From: Candidatus Melainabacteria bacterium
Lineage (GTDB): Bacteria; Cyanobacteriota; Vampirovibrionia; Obscuribacterales; Obscuribacteraceae
Length of the DNA stretch: 64,000 bases
Direction: 5' to 3'
NCBI GenBank assembly: GCA_003963305.1
Contig: RXJR01000002.1
Location: 83,638 to 147,637, forward strand
Below are positions 9,162-18,035 of this stretch, one piece after another. A program made the translations under genes and the position numbers. Position 1 is the first letter of the stretch, and every line of letters begins with the position of its first letter. The notes beneath the pieces are model-generated. The model searched no databases, was not told the origin of the DNA, and saw only the letters and a list, made by a program, of their open reading frames with translations.

Positions 9162-10382
9162 TCAGGCGATCAATAGTTTTTGGATTGAAGGATCGCGTAA
9201 CTTCCAGATCAAGGCATCTGTGATGTAATGGTGCAGATTGAATGCGATGTAGACGGCGCCGATGGCCACCGCTTTTTCCACACCGTTGCTAACTAACCAA
9301 CATGGAATCAAGTAAAAAACGGTGAATCCTGTGCCGAATACAAGCAAGTAATACTTGATAAAGGTGGGCGACCAGAGCAGCTTACCGATTTCCGAAAACG
9401 CCATGTTTTCCGGCAATCCCTTCTCCTTCAAGTAGAACGCAGAAGTGATTACAAGATACTGGCTTGAGTGGAACCACCAGGTCGAAAACAGATACCAGAT
9501 AATAAGGAACTTGTCTCCTGCACAAAGACCTAGCGCGATAAGCGACATCAAAGTGCACAGACCGGGAAGCGGAAACATCTGTTTGTCGCGCACGTACTTG
9601 CGTGCGACAACGCCTGCGAAAAGGAGAACAAGTGCGCCCAGGACACACCCTGCGACAGTGGTCGTCCAGGACGGTAAGACATTCCAGAAAGGCACGTCGA
9701 TGCTGTTACTCAAACGAAACTGAGCAAATTCTTTCACGGAGAACATGCGTACAATCATGAAGACGATTGCCGACTGAACCATCAAGAACATGACCTGCTT
9801 CTCGTTCTTGGTTAAATAGTATTTGCGCTTATAGCAATAGACCAACGCAATTCCATACGATTGCGCCAACTGGTGTTGGATGCCCCATGCCAGAATGATT
9901 TTAAGCAACAGCATTGTAGAGCTGCTCACAAAAAATGCGCACAAACCGACGGCTAGAGCGAAGACACCAATCAGAGTAACCGGCACGCCCAGCTTATCGC
10001 GGGTAGTTTTGCTGCCGTAGACGCGGAAAAGTGTGGCAGGTTGGTGCGCGTCGCCCAAAAGCTGCAAACCGATGATGCTTACTGTGGCGAGAGAGAAAGC
10101 GGTGGGCGAACCATACAAGTTCACATCGAAGTTTGTCAGATACAAAGCGGCGACAATAATCCAGAAAAATCCGCCGCAGACGAAAAGCATGTCGATAGTC
10201 GGACCCATGATCCATTCGTAAGGCTCTTGAGACGCCACAGGAGGCGTCGTTGGTGCTATCGGGGGTGTACTTGGACTTTGACACGAACTCCCACCGCCAG
10301 GTTGCTGTGCGACGACTGTCGAGGGCGCTGGAGTCTTCGCGCCATCATTTACTCCGGCAGTAGAAAAGCTAAGTTCATCCAC
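9162..10382 (-). CDS. conserved multi-pass membrane protein, paralogue of the 3191-4306 gene
   Basis: A 406-residue protein. The first 50 residues are rich in Pro, Thr and Ser and look disordered; about nine or ten membrane segments follow. It shares with the protein at 3191-4306 an internal GIQHQLAQSYGIALVY-type motif and a C-terminal HHYITDALIWKLRD motif with conserved His, Asp, Trp and Arg. The family is not one I recognise. The start is a GTG at 10382 with a GGGG run about 10 bases upstream. It is convergent with the GalE-like gene and divergent from the SDR at 10645. Confidence 0.75.
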   Translation of the reverse strand: MDELSFSTAGVNDGAKTPAPSTVVAQQPGGGSSCQSPSTPPIAPTTPPVASQEPYEWIMGPTIDMLFVCGGFFWIIVAALYLTNFDVNLYGSPTAFSLATVSIIGLQLLGDAHQPATLFRVYGSKTTRDKLGVPVTLIGVFALAVGLCAFFVSSSTMLLLKIILAWGIQHQLAQSYGIALVYCYKRKYYLTKNEKQVMFLMVQSAIVFMIVRMFSVKEFAQFRLSNSIDVPFWNVLPSWTTTVAGCVLGALVLLFAGVVARKYVRDKQMFPLPGLCTLMSLIALGLCAGDKFLIIWYLFSTWWFHSSQYLVITSAFYLKEKGLPENMAFSEIGKLLWSPTFIKYYLLVFGTGFTVFYLIPCWLVSNGVEKAVAIGAVYIAFNLHHYITDALIWKLRDPSIQKLLIA

Positions 10383-10644
10383 AAAAATTACCCCGGACTG
10401 GATTCAAAAGTCATTTTAGTAAGTACGATCCGCTATTATTGTGCCCCGCAGAGCGGCTAGATTAACGGCGAAGAGACAACCTCTCGTGCCACATTTGCTT
10501 CCTTCATTGTAGCGGCACATCGGTTGGATTGTGAGCCGAAGCACGTTAAACTGGCGTTTCGGTTACCAACTTCGGCGATGCGCTAAAAAACCGGCGTCAT
10601 CAAGCTAACAGCTCTTGTTTTCCCAAACCAACCAACCTTCCCGC

Positions 10645-11526
10645 ATGAAGTCAAAGAAATCGCTACCGCCTGGCTTTTCAGCCGTCATTACTGGAGCATC
10701 GACAGGGATCGGACGCTCTTTAGCCATCCTCCTTGCAACAGAGTATCAAGCGAAGCTCGTTATCAATGCCAGAACCAAAGATGCGCTCAATGACACGAAA
10801 AGAATTGTTGAGGAACGCGGCGGTAAAGCAATCGCGATAGTGGGCGACATAGCCTCGCCAGGAATGCCGGCGAAACTTGTCGAGACTTGTGTTCAAGAAT
10901 ATGGCGACATCGATCTCCTGGTCAACAACGCTGGAATTTCGATTCCTGGGCTTTTGCAAAACGTCACACTGGACGACTGGCACAGGGTTATGGACGTCAA
11001 TTTCTTCGCGCCGCTCTATGCCGTGTACGCTGCCTTACCTTACTTCCTCAAGAAGAACCAGGGCACGATTGTGAATGTTGCATCCGTAGCAGGAAAAGTC
11101 GGCTTGCCCGGACGAGTCTGTTACTCGACAAGCAAATTCGCTTGCCTGGGAATGAGTGAAGGTATGGCAGCAGAATTGATCCACAGGGGAGTGGATGTCG
11201 TCACGGTCTGCCCCGGCTGGGTACGCAGTCACTTCTTTAAGAAGAACAATCTGTCGTCAGCCATGGACCCAACAACAATCGGAGAGCGCAAAGATTTTCG
11301 CGGCTGGATGATGCGCAATTTGCTCAGCTACAGCCCGCAACAGGCAGCCGAAGCTATTCGAGACGCGATGATGGCAGGGAACAGTCAAGAAATCGTGCTC
11401 ACGATACCAGCGATTGTTACGGACCGATTGATGGGAATCTGCCCGCCTGTAGCATTTGCAGTGGCAAGGAAAGTGCCGAAACAATATCTCGACAACACCG
11501 AGCTACAACCTGGTCAACCAAGGTAG
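10645..11526 (+). CDS. short-chain dehydrogenase/reductase (classical SDR)
   Basis: A 293-residue classical SDR: TGASTGIGRSLA is the cofactor-binding motif, LVNNAGIS follows strand 4, and VASVAGKVGLPGRVCYSTSK carries the catalytic Ser, Tyr (YSTSK) and Lys. The C-terminus has an additional ~40 residues typical of the DltE/SadH-like subgroup acting on lipids or polyketide-like alcohols. It probably reduces a ketone or oxidises an alcohol with NADP(H); the substrate is unknown. The frame opens at a TTG at 10615, but ATG 10645 gives a normal N-terminus; neither has a clear ribosome site. Confidence 0.85.
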   Translation: MKSKKSLPPGFSAVITGASTGIGRSLAILLATEYQAKLVINARTKDALNDTKRIVEERGGKAIAIVGDIASPGMPAKLVETCVQEYGDIDLLVNNAGISIPGLLQNVTLDDWHRVMDVNFFAPLYAVYAALPYFLKKNQGTIVNVASVAGKVGLPGRVCYSTSKFACLGMSEGMAAELIHRGVDVVTVCPGWVRSHFFKKNNLSSAMDPTTIGERKDFRGWMMRNLLSYSPQQAAEAIRDAMMAGNSQEIVLTIPAIVTDRLMGICPPVAFAVARKVPKQYLDNTELQPGQPR

Positions 11527-11555
11527 CATCAGGCTTTTTCTAAACCAATTCAGGG

Positions 11556-12320
11556 TCAAGACGAACTTGAGCGCCTTCTGTTGAAGAGTTCACTCAGTTC
11601 CTGTTGCTCAATGGTTGGACCAAGCCGATGTTTTTCCCTCTTCAAGTCCTCGAGGTCTTTTCTAGTATCGATTGCTTTCCAGAAGCCCTTGAATTTGTGG
11701 GCGTTGAGCTGCAATTCTTTGGCGAGCTGCGGGAAAAGCAGCTCTTCGTGATCACCCTGGTCGGGAAATTCTGCGAAGGTGGCAGGCTCGACGGCGTAGA
11801 TTCCGGCGTTGACCCAATAAGGAAGAATGGGTTTTTCTCGAAAGGCAACGGCTAACCCGTCGTCTGACAAGTCGATGGTGCCATAAGAGCAATGCAGTGG
11901 AGTAGCTGTAATCGTGATCGGCTTGCCGCCCTGAGCGTGCTCCTGGTAGAGATCATCCAAATTGAGGTCGGTGACGGTGTCACCGTTCAAAACGATGACA
12001 GGGCTTTTTGTTGCCCATAACTTCTTGCTTGCCAACTTAATTCCACCACCGCGTCCAAGTGGTTGCTGTTCGACAGAGTAATCTATCGAGACGCCAAATT
12101 TCGAGCCATCTCCAAAGTAGTCGCTGATACTGGAGTGCCGATAACCGCACGAGATGACAATGCGTTCAATACCAGCGTTTTTCAGCCAGCGGATGGAGTA
12201 GCACAGTAGTGGCACATCACCAACGAGAACCATCGGTTTAGGTCGATCGTCGGTTAACGGACGAAGGCGCTCGCCACGGCCGCCAGCCAAAATAATCGCT
12301 TGGAGCGTTTGACCTCTCAT
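11556..12320 (-). CDS. sugar-1-phosphate nucleotidyltransferase (HddC/ManC-N-like)
   Basis: A 254-residue protein beginning with QAIILAGGRGERLRPLTDDRPKPM, interrupted only by family-typical changes: the GGxGxRL nucleotide loop and the RPKP element of NTP-transferase enzymes. VLNGDTVTDLN supplies the metal-binding Asp. It is short, with no C-terminal left-handed beta helix, which fits the D-glycero-D-manno-heptose-1-phosphate guanylyltransferase or mannose-1-phosphate guanylyltransferase-like group. It makes an activated nucleotide sugar for the glycosyltransferases nearby. The ATG at 12320 is preceded by a good ribosome site (GGGGAG, spacing 5), so I prefer it to an upstream start at 12353. 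Confidence 0.82.
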   Translation of the reverse strand: MRGQTLQAIILAGGRGERLRPLTDDRPKPMVLVGDVPLLCYSIRWLKNAGIERIVISCGYRHSSISDYFGDGSKFGVSIDYSVEQQPLGRGGGIKLASKKLWATKSPVIVLNGDTVTDLNLDDLYQEHAQGGKPITITATPLHCSYGTIDLSDDGLAVAFREKPILPYWVNAGIYAVEPATFAEFPDQGDHEELLFPQLAKELQLNAHKFKGFWKAIDTRKDLEDLKREKHRLGPTIEQQELSELFNRRRSSSS

Positions 12321-12565
12321 AGTAACTCCCCGTTTTTCAGATAAGCCTTGCAAATAATGAAGGCAAAAGGGTCAAGAAAAAGCTCGAACTTAAAAGCAGA
12401 ATAGTAAAAGTGACGCCAATAAAAGACCAAAAATCTTTGAAACCCTTTTCATTTCTACCCAATTCGAGAGGCTCTCTAACAATCAAATGCAGTGCAAAAA
12501 TGTCAATCATGTAAAATAAGACAGCTTGTATACGGACGAGACAGCGGAAGAGGGCTCAAAAAGGT
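12321..12565. promoter_or_regulatory. divergent intergenic region
   Basis: This AT-rich gap of 245 bases separates a leftward nucleotidyltransferase gene from a rightward GT2 gene, so it must hold promoters for both. No convincing -35/-10 pair or operator was found by eye. Confidence 0.4.
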
Positions 12566-13333
12566 ATGGCACTGAGCGCGAGCGATTTGCTCACAACCGA
12601 ATCATTTGAGGGCCTCTCTGTCTTACTACCTGTGATCGACGAGAGTGCCTCTTTAAAGAAAACCGTCGAAATCTTGATGCGTGACTGCTCAGCAGATATT
12701 CACGAATTTCTGATTTTGATTTGCAAAAAAACCCACGCGGATGCTCTGGCAGCCGTCGAGGAGCTCAAGAATCAATATCCTGGATTGATCGTCGTTCACG
12801 ATCAGGTTCTACCTTTTGTTGGCGGCGCTTATCGCGAGTCGTTCGACCTCGCTACCGCCAGCCACGTGCTATTGATTGCAAGCGATCTTGAAACCGATCC
12901 CCGGGACGCGGCAAAGATGATTGCCGAGGCAAAGAAAGATCCAAACAAAATCATTTGCACATCGCGCTGGCTGATCAAAGGAAGCTTCAAAGGTTACAAT
13001 CCATTGAAGCTCGTCTCGAACTGGGCATTTCAGAAGTTCTTCTGCGCGCTTTATGGAACGCATCTCACTGACATGACATTCGGCTACCGCCTCTTTCCTA
13101 CAAAAGTGGTGCAGTCAATAAAATGGGATGAATTGAGGCATCCGTTCTTTTTTGAAACCATCATCAAGCCGATTCAGCTCGGCGTGCCTGTTATGGAGAT
13201 TCCTACCAACTGGGTGCCACGCAGCGAAGGTGAATCACACAACAGCTTCTTCCGTAATTTCGAATACTTTCGTCCCGGTCTGAAAGTTCGCTTTGAGTCG
13301 CAATCAGCGCTTTTGCGCAATGGGAAGTCTTAG
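12566..13333 (+). CDS. family 2 glycosyltransferase
   Basis: A 255-residue GT-A enzyme. LSVLLPVIDESASLKKTVEIL opens the fold at residue 15, and LLIASDLETDPRDAAKMI contains the acidic metal site in a variant form (SDLETD). A MTFGYRLFPTKV segment follows as in DPM1-like enzymes. It lacks membrane spans. The start ATG is preceded by AAAAAGGT. The next gene begins 18 bases after the stop, so the two form an operon. Confidence 0.8.
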   Translation: MALSASDLLTTESFEGLSVLLPVIDESASLKKTVEILMRDCSADIHEFLILICKKTHADALAAVEELKNQYPGLIVVHDQVLPFVGGAYRESFDLATASHVLLIASDLETDPRDAAKMIAEAKKDPNKIICTSRWLIKGSFKGYNPLKLVSNWAFQKFFCALYGTHLTDMTFGYRLFPTKVVQSIKWDELRHPFFFETIIKPIQLGVPVMEIPTNWVPRSEGESHNSFFRNFEYFRPGLKVRFESQSALLRNGKS

Positions 13334-13351
13334 AGCTAAGGTGAGGAGAGC

Positions 13352-14266
13352 GTGAAGAAAGTAATCGTGACAACAACTATCAATCCACCCACCGAGGCGG
13401 TTGAAAAGTTTGATGCAATGCCAGATTGGCAACTTATAGTGATCGGAGACAAAAAAACCCCGTCCGATTTTAAGCTCAAACGCGGCACGTATGTAAGTCC
13501 ACAAGATCAAGAGAAGTACGACAAGACACTGTCGGACGCCATCGGTTGGAACTGCATTCAGCGCCGTAACATCGGTTTTTTGCTTGCTTACGACATGGGA
13601 GCTGATGTCATCGCCACCATAGATGATGACAACATTCCTTTCGATACGTGGGGAAAAAACCTGCTTATCGGCGAGGAAGTAGAGGTCGATTACTACGAAA
13701 CAGACTTGCCCGCCTTCGATGCAGTCGGCGCGACAAATTATCCGGCTTTGTGGCACAGAGGCTTTCCGTTGCAGCTTCTACCCAAGCGTGATTACACACG
13801 CAAGACGCGCAAGAAAATTGTCGCTGATGTGCAGGCCGATTTCTGGAACGGTGACCCAGATATCGACGCCATTTGCCGCATAGAGCATGCACCCGATTGC
13901 AAATTCGATAACGACAAATTTCCTATAGCGGCAAATAAACCAGCACCATTTAACTCTCAGAACACTTTTTTGAAGCGTTCGGTGATCAAAGATTATTTTG
14001 TCATTCCACATGTTGGCCGCATGGATGACATCTGGGCGAGCTATTACGTGCAAGCAAAAGGACATTCGGTGGTATTTGCGCAGGCATCAGTTGAGCAAAA
14101 GCGCAACGAACACGATCTGATTCGCGACATGACCCTTGAGTATTTAGGCTATGAAAACAATCTCAAGCTGGTTCAGGATCTGTCATGTGATGCCGAGTCG
14201 ATCCGATACTATCTGCCTGGAGTCGCATCACGGGCTAGAGACGCTTATCAGAGGCACTTCCGCTAG
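13352..14266 (+). CDS. STELLO-like glycosyltransferase
   Basis: A 304-residue protein starting with VIVTTTINPPTEAVEKF, then WQLIVIGDKKTP and VIATIDDDNIPF, where DDD is the expected metal/nucleotide-sugar site. The pattern (TTINPP, IGDKKTP, QRRNIGFLLAY, IDDDN) matches the STELLO family (DUF288), known from plant Golgi proteins that affect cellulose synthesis and from scattered microbial homologues. No membrane span is seen, so the bacterial form would be cytoplasmic or peripheral. The start is a GTG at 13352 behind a strong GGAGAG ribosome site. It is co-transcribed with the GT2 gene before it. Substrate unknown. Confidence 0.7.
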   Translation: MKKVIVTTTINPPTEAVEKFDAMPDWQLIVIGDKKTPSDFKLKRGTYVSPQDQEKYDKTLSDAIGWNCIQRRNIGFLLAYDMGADVIATIDDDNIPFDTWGKNLLIGEEVEVDYYETDLPAFDAVGATNYPALWHRGFPLQLLPKRDYTRKTRKKIVADVQADFWNGDPDIDAICRIEHAPDCKFDNDKFPIAANKPAPFNSQNTFLKRSVIKDYFVIPHVGRMDDIWASYYVQAKGHSVVFAQASVEQKRNEHDLIRDMTLEYLGYENNLKLVQDLSCDAESIRYYLPGVASRARDAYQRHFR

Positions 14267-14402
14267 GCGAGCGCCAAGTCACTCCGGGAAAAATTAATCT
14301 CGCCGCGGGGCATTTACATTGGCAACTACAGGATTTCCAGATGCGCAATGGGTACGAACAAAATGGGTGCGTTCGCGCCAAGATGCCCCATTTCCGCACC
14401 GT

Positions 14403-14432
14403 CCTGCTTACTAAGTTTGCCAAGCAGGTTTT
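14403..14432 (+). terminator. probable terminator after the STELLO-like gene
   Basis: CCTGCTT at 14403-14409 pairs with AAGCAGG at 14422-14428 and is followed by TTTT. The stem is only 7 bp, but it lies in the gap between the STELLO-like gene and the next epimerase gene. Confidence 0.5.
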
Positions 14433-14489
14433 ACCATGAAAATTTCGGCTATGTTTGTGTGAGCGTTTATGATGAACGGGAGAACAGCT

Positions 14490-15476
14490 ATGAAAACGGC
14501 GTTAGTGTTGGGAGCCGGCGGCTTTATTGGAAACCACCTCGTCAATCGACTGGTCGGTGAAGGATATAGAGTGCGCGGCGTGGACCTGAAGAACCCTGAC
14601 TTTGGCGCCTCAGGAGCTCACGAATTCGTTATCGGTGATCTGCGCGAGCAATCTGTGTGCAGGTCTGTGCTCGATATCGCCTTCGACGAGGTTTACCAGC
14701 TTGCAGCCGATATGGGCGGGGCCGGATATCTGTTCACGGGCGAAAATGACGCCAATGTCATGCACAACTCCGCCACGATCAATCTCAACATAGTGCACCA
14801 GGCGCACCTGATGAGAGTTGGCAAGATTTTTTACTCGTCTTCTGCATGCATGTACCCGGCTTACAACCAGGAAGACCCACAGAATCCAGATTGTGCCGAA
14901 TCCTCAGCCTATCCGGCTCAACCCGACAGCGAATACGGCTGGGAAAAGCTTTTCAGCGAGCGACTCTTTCTGGCTTATGCGCGCAACTTCGATCTTTCTG
15001 TGCGCGTGGCACGCTTTCACAATGTGTTCGGGCCTCAAGGCACCTGGTGCGGTGGCAAAGAGAAAGCGCCGGCGGCTGTCTGCAGAAAGGTGGCCGAAGC
15101 GAAAGATGGCGGCTCAATCGAGATTTGGGGTGACGGCAATCAAACACGCTCGTTTCTGTACATCGACGAATGCCTCGAGGGTGTGCGCAGGCTGATGAAA
15201 TCTGACTTCCTCGGACCAGTCAACATTGGTTCGCAAGAGATGGTCTCAATCAACGAGTTGGCTCAGCTCGTCATGAAGATTGCCGGTAAAACGCTGCAAA
15301 TTGTGCACATTGATGGGCCAATGGGAGTGCGCGGGCGCAATTCCGACAACAAGTTGATTCGCGAGAAACTCGGTTGGGCTCCTTCAGAACCACTGGTTAA
15401 AGGGTTAGAGAAAACCTACTCCTGGATTGAAAGCCAGGTGTCGTGCGCTGCTGTTCCAGCCGAGCTAGTTCACTAA
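14490..15476 (+). CDS. NAD-dependent epimerase, GDP-mannose 3,5-epimerase-like
   Basis: A 328-residue extended SDR. LVLGAGGFIGNHLVNRL binds NAD, and SEYGWEKLFSER has the catalytic Tyr and Lys. The segment YQLAADMGGAGYLF followed by SSSACMYPAYNQ resembles GDP-mannose 3,5-epimerase, which makes GDP-L-galactose/GDP-L-gulose in plants and is also found in bacterial polysaccharide loci. The substrate assignment is by family resemblance only. The ATG at 14490 follows a GGGAG ribosome site at good spacing, better than the in-frame ATG at 14469. Confidence 0.82.
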   Translation: MKTALVLGAGGFIGNHLVNRLVGEGYRVRGVDLKNPDFGASGAHEFVIGDLREQSVCRSVLDIAFDEVYQLAADMGGAGYLFTGENDANVMHNSATINLNIVHQAHLMRVGKIFYSSSACMYPAYNQEDPQNPDCAESSAYPAQPDSEYGWEKLFSERLFLAYARNFDLSVRVARFHNVFGPQGTWCGGKEKAPAAVCRKVAEAKDGGSIEIWGDGNQTRSFLYIDECLEGVRRLMKSDFLGPVNIGSQEMVSINELAQLVMKIAGKTLQIVHIDGPMGVRGRNSDNKLIREKLGWAPSEPLVKGLEKTYSWIESQVSCAAVPAELVH

Positions 15477-15583
15477 CACCGACAAGCACAATCTGTCGAA
15501 CAACCCAATCCGGCTTTTGCGGCTCCTTTATATCGGCACGAGCAAAGATGCTTAGCGCCTCTTGCGAAGCCACACATTTTGCA

Positions 15584-17242
15584 TCAGCGGTAGAAGAGAA
15601 TCCAGTACCTACCGTAATCCCTTTTCTCAGTAGGAAGAAGATTGGGCAGATAGTGCTTCTGGAAGTGCTCGTTAAACCACAGGTTAGGAATGAATGAAAA
15701 CGGCGTCTTCTCCTCAATCAACTTAGTCAGACTCTCGGGTGTAGTGTTGTCATAATCTTCCGCAATAATCACTGTCGGCTTTATTACACCGAGGGAGTAA
15801 TCGTAATCCCACTTGCAATGGCCAGGCGCTCCTACCTTGGCTTTTGTATGAGCTATGGTGCGATCGCATTTACCAAGCAGATCGTGAAATCTCATGTCAG
15901 GCATCAAGTAAGGGACGGTGCCCGCTCTAAATACTCCTATCAATGCTCCAGCCGGAAGCTGTGCTTGCTTCAGCGCATTCCACGCATCAATTGCTCGCTT
16001 GTTGTCGTTTCTGACACTAAAAAGTAAAGAGAGACCATCGAAAGCGCAGACAGCCTGTTGTATGCAGATCAAAAGCACGACCAGTGTCGAGCACGAGCGA
16101 AACATAAACGGCCTTGGCTGAGCCCATGTCCAAATTTCTGCGATAAGCAAGACTGTGCAGATTTCCATAATCGGGATAATCATGATGAAAAATCGACCTA
16201 GCTTGAAGCAGTCTCCACCAACCCAGTAGACGAAACCAACCCATATCGCAAGTAGTGACATAATCAGCAGACAAGGTTTGCGAATAACAGCATTGCGCAT
16301 TCCCAAGGTCAGATACGTAAAAGAACATAAGAGCGGCACTATGTACAAACGATCAACGAAAAATTCTTTGAAGTAGTTGAGTCGAAACGAATTGCCCAGA
16401 CTACTTCGTGCATCAGCGCTGGCTTTTAGGAAGTATGTATTAGGCAGCCAATCACCGTAGTAAATTTTCTGGAAGGCAAATATCAACAAAAAGCACAAGG
16501 CACTAGCAGATAGCCAGAAGAACAACTTTTTGAACTCGGCGCGACGCTCAGAATATTCCGGATCCTCGGTATTACGGTCTCTTTTAAAGGGCCAATCTGT
16601 ACTGAAGAACACTTCGCCTGTTTTATAAGCGGAAACAACCACAAACGGAATAATCGCATCAAGTCTTACAAAGGCCGCAAGAGCACACAAAAACGGAGCA
16701 AAAGGCGGTAGCGACCCGCACTTTGTTTGTGACAACGAGACCGGCACGCAGCCGAGAACGGCAGCCGTAACGAGCAGCGCCTGGAGCGGCGTTTCCCAAC
16801 CGCACACAGCATAGGTGAAAATCGAAGCATTGAAAGCCACGAGCGCAGCCACCCAAAGTGCAACGCGAGGTCGGTCGCACTTTCTAAAATGTAAGTACAA
16901 CAAGACCATCAAAGCCAGTACAACAACCAGATTTAAAAGTTGAACGATCAAACTATTAATCGTCTGCGGCAGACCAAAACAGTGGACCAAAGCCATAAGC
17001 AAGGTAAAACCGAGATTCGTATAACCTTGTACCTGCTCTCCTGAATTAAAGACCAAACCAGTGCCGTGAGCGAAATTGTAAGCGTATCGCATGGCGATCA
17101 TGGGGTCGTCCTGCAACAAGTAATATGTTGTGCCGTTCACATCAATAGCGATAAAAACCAGACACCAGCAATAGAGGCCGATGAGCAGACAAATCAAAAA
17201 GACAAAGAGAAATTTTTCTGCGGTAGCGGTGGTGTTCGTCAT
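15584..17242 (-). CDS. AftB-like membrane glycosyltransferase
   Basis: About 552 residues with some ten membrane segments. After the first span it has LLQDDPMIAMRYAYNFA, GTGLVFNSGEQVQGYTNLG, close to the DDxxIxxRYxxN...GxGLVFNxGExVxGYTN signature of AftB-like arabinofuranosyltransferase-type GT-C proteins. These use polyprenyl-phosphate sugars on the periplasmic face. The soluble C-terminal part of about 150 residues is typical. I chose ATG 17242, 29 bases after the DUF695 gene stop; the frame opens as far back as 17311, inside that gene. The two minus-strand genes are probably co-transcribed. Confidence 0.8.
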   Translation of the reverse strand: MTNTTATAEKFLFVFLICLLIGLYCWCLVFIAIDVNGTTYYLLQDDPMIAMRYAYNFAHGTGLVFNSGEQVQGYTNLGFTLLMALVHCFGLPQTINSLIVQLLNLVVVLALMVLLYLHFRKCDRPRVALWVAALVAFNASIFTYAVCGWETPLQALLVTAAVLGCVPVSLSQTKCGSLPPFAPFLCALAAFVRLDAIIPFVVVSAYKTGEVFFSTDWPFKRDRNTEDPEYSERRAEFKKLFFWLSASALCFLLIFAFQKIYYGDWLPNTYFLKASADARSSLGNSFRLNYFKEFFVDRLYIVPLLCSFTYLTLGMRNAVIRKPCLLIMSLLAIWVGFVYWVGGDCFKLGRFFIMIIPIMEICTVLLIAEIWTWAQPRPFMFRSCSTLVVLLICIQQAVCAFDGLSLLFSVRNDNKRAIDAWNALKQAQLPAGALIGVFRAGTVPYLMPDMRFHDLLGKCDRTIAHTKAKVGAPGHCKWDYDYSLGVIKPTVIIAEDYDNTTPESLTKLIEEKTPFSFIPNLWFNEHFQKHYLPNLLPTEKRDYGRYWILFYR

Positions 17243-17271
17243 ATGTTGCCACTTTATCTGAGGAAGATCAT

Positions 17272-17721
17272 TCAATCCTGCGCTGTCATGCATTTGCGGT
17301 ATTGCGTCCAATCGGGATCATTGACTGTCGCAAACTCGATGCGATAATCTGGTGTCAAATTTTTCAGCTCAGCGTAAGCCTTGGGTAGCTCAGCGGACGC
17401 GGAATGATAGAAGTAATATTCTCGAACACCGAATGTCGCCATCCGCATGACATAGACACTCCAACCGTGCGCGTATTTTTCACACAAGTTGATCAATCGT
17501 TCTTCAATAGTATCCAAAGTGTCGGCTTCGTCAGGGTGCCATAACGTATTGACGGGCTCTTGTCGGCAATACAGACTGAATCCGCTAAGCAAAACGAGGT
17601 CCTTGACAGGCGCGTGCGGGACGAAATAATCATCGAGTAAAATTTGCGCGGTCCTGCCTTCTATTTGACGTTGATGCACTGTCCAAGTCATTGATGCCTG
17701 AGCCCGAGTAAGGAATTGCAT
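17272..17721 (-). CDS. DUF695 domain protein
   Basis: A 149-residue soluble protein. The second half has RMATFGVREYYFYHS and a C-terminal VNDPDWTQYRK, the GxREYYFY and DPxWxxY patterns of DUF695. No enzymatic role is known for this domain. The first half (DLVLLSGFSLYCRQ) carries no recognised motif. ATG 17721 is chosen over an in-frame start at 17739. It lies directly upstream of the AftB-like gene on the same strand. Confidence 0.75.
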   Translation of the reverse strand: MQFLTRAQASMTWTVHQRQIEGRTAQILLDDYFVPHAPVKDLVLLSGFSLYCRQEPVNTLWHPDEADTLDTIEERLINLCEKYAHGWSVYVMRMATFGVREYYFYHSASAELPKAYAELKNLTPDYRIEFATVNDPDWTQYRKCMTAQD

Positions 17722-17783
17722 GATCGTAGCATAATCCAAGCAGGCAATCAGTTCGAGTCACCAGAAAATTCAACGGTCATGTT

Positions 17784-17955
17784 TTTGATGCTCATGGGAG
17801 AGCCTCGGATGCGTGGCTGCTTCGCACTATTTGTGCCGCCGCTCATGCTGAGCGAATACAGCTCGCCAGTGCATTGCCCAACATACGAAAAGATCAGCAA
17901 AATCGAAATAGCAGCGCCACCACATATAGTGCAAAAGCATCTTACGGAGGAGCAG
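17784..17955 (+). pseudogene. decayed partial copy of the adjacent DUF805/SRPBCC-type gene
   Basis: The translated segment RGCFALFVPPLMLSEYSS and the following IEIAAPPHIV match residues of the intact downstream protein (LGCFALFVPILMLGEYSS, IKIAAPPQLV). At the DNA level 17799-17950 aligns with about 18964-19115 at roughly three bases in four. The copy starts abruptly, lacks the membrane region before it, and loses similarity after about 17955. It is best read as the residue of a partial tandem duplication, just upstream of the intact gene. An open frame spans it (17716-18063), but there is no sign it makes a working protein. Confidence 0.65.
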
Positions 17956-18035
17956 AGTAAAATGAAGCTCCGAGAATTCAATAACTTTCCGACAAATGCT
18001 GCTAGAGTTTTCAAAGTTGATTTCAGGTCAAGTCA

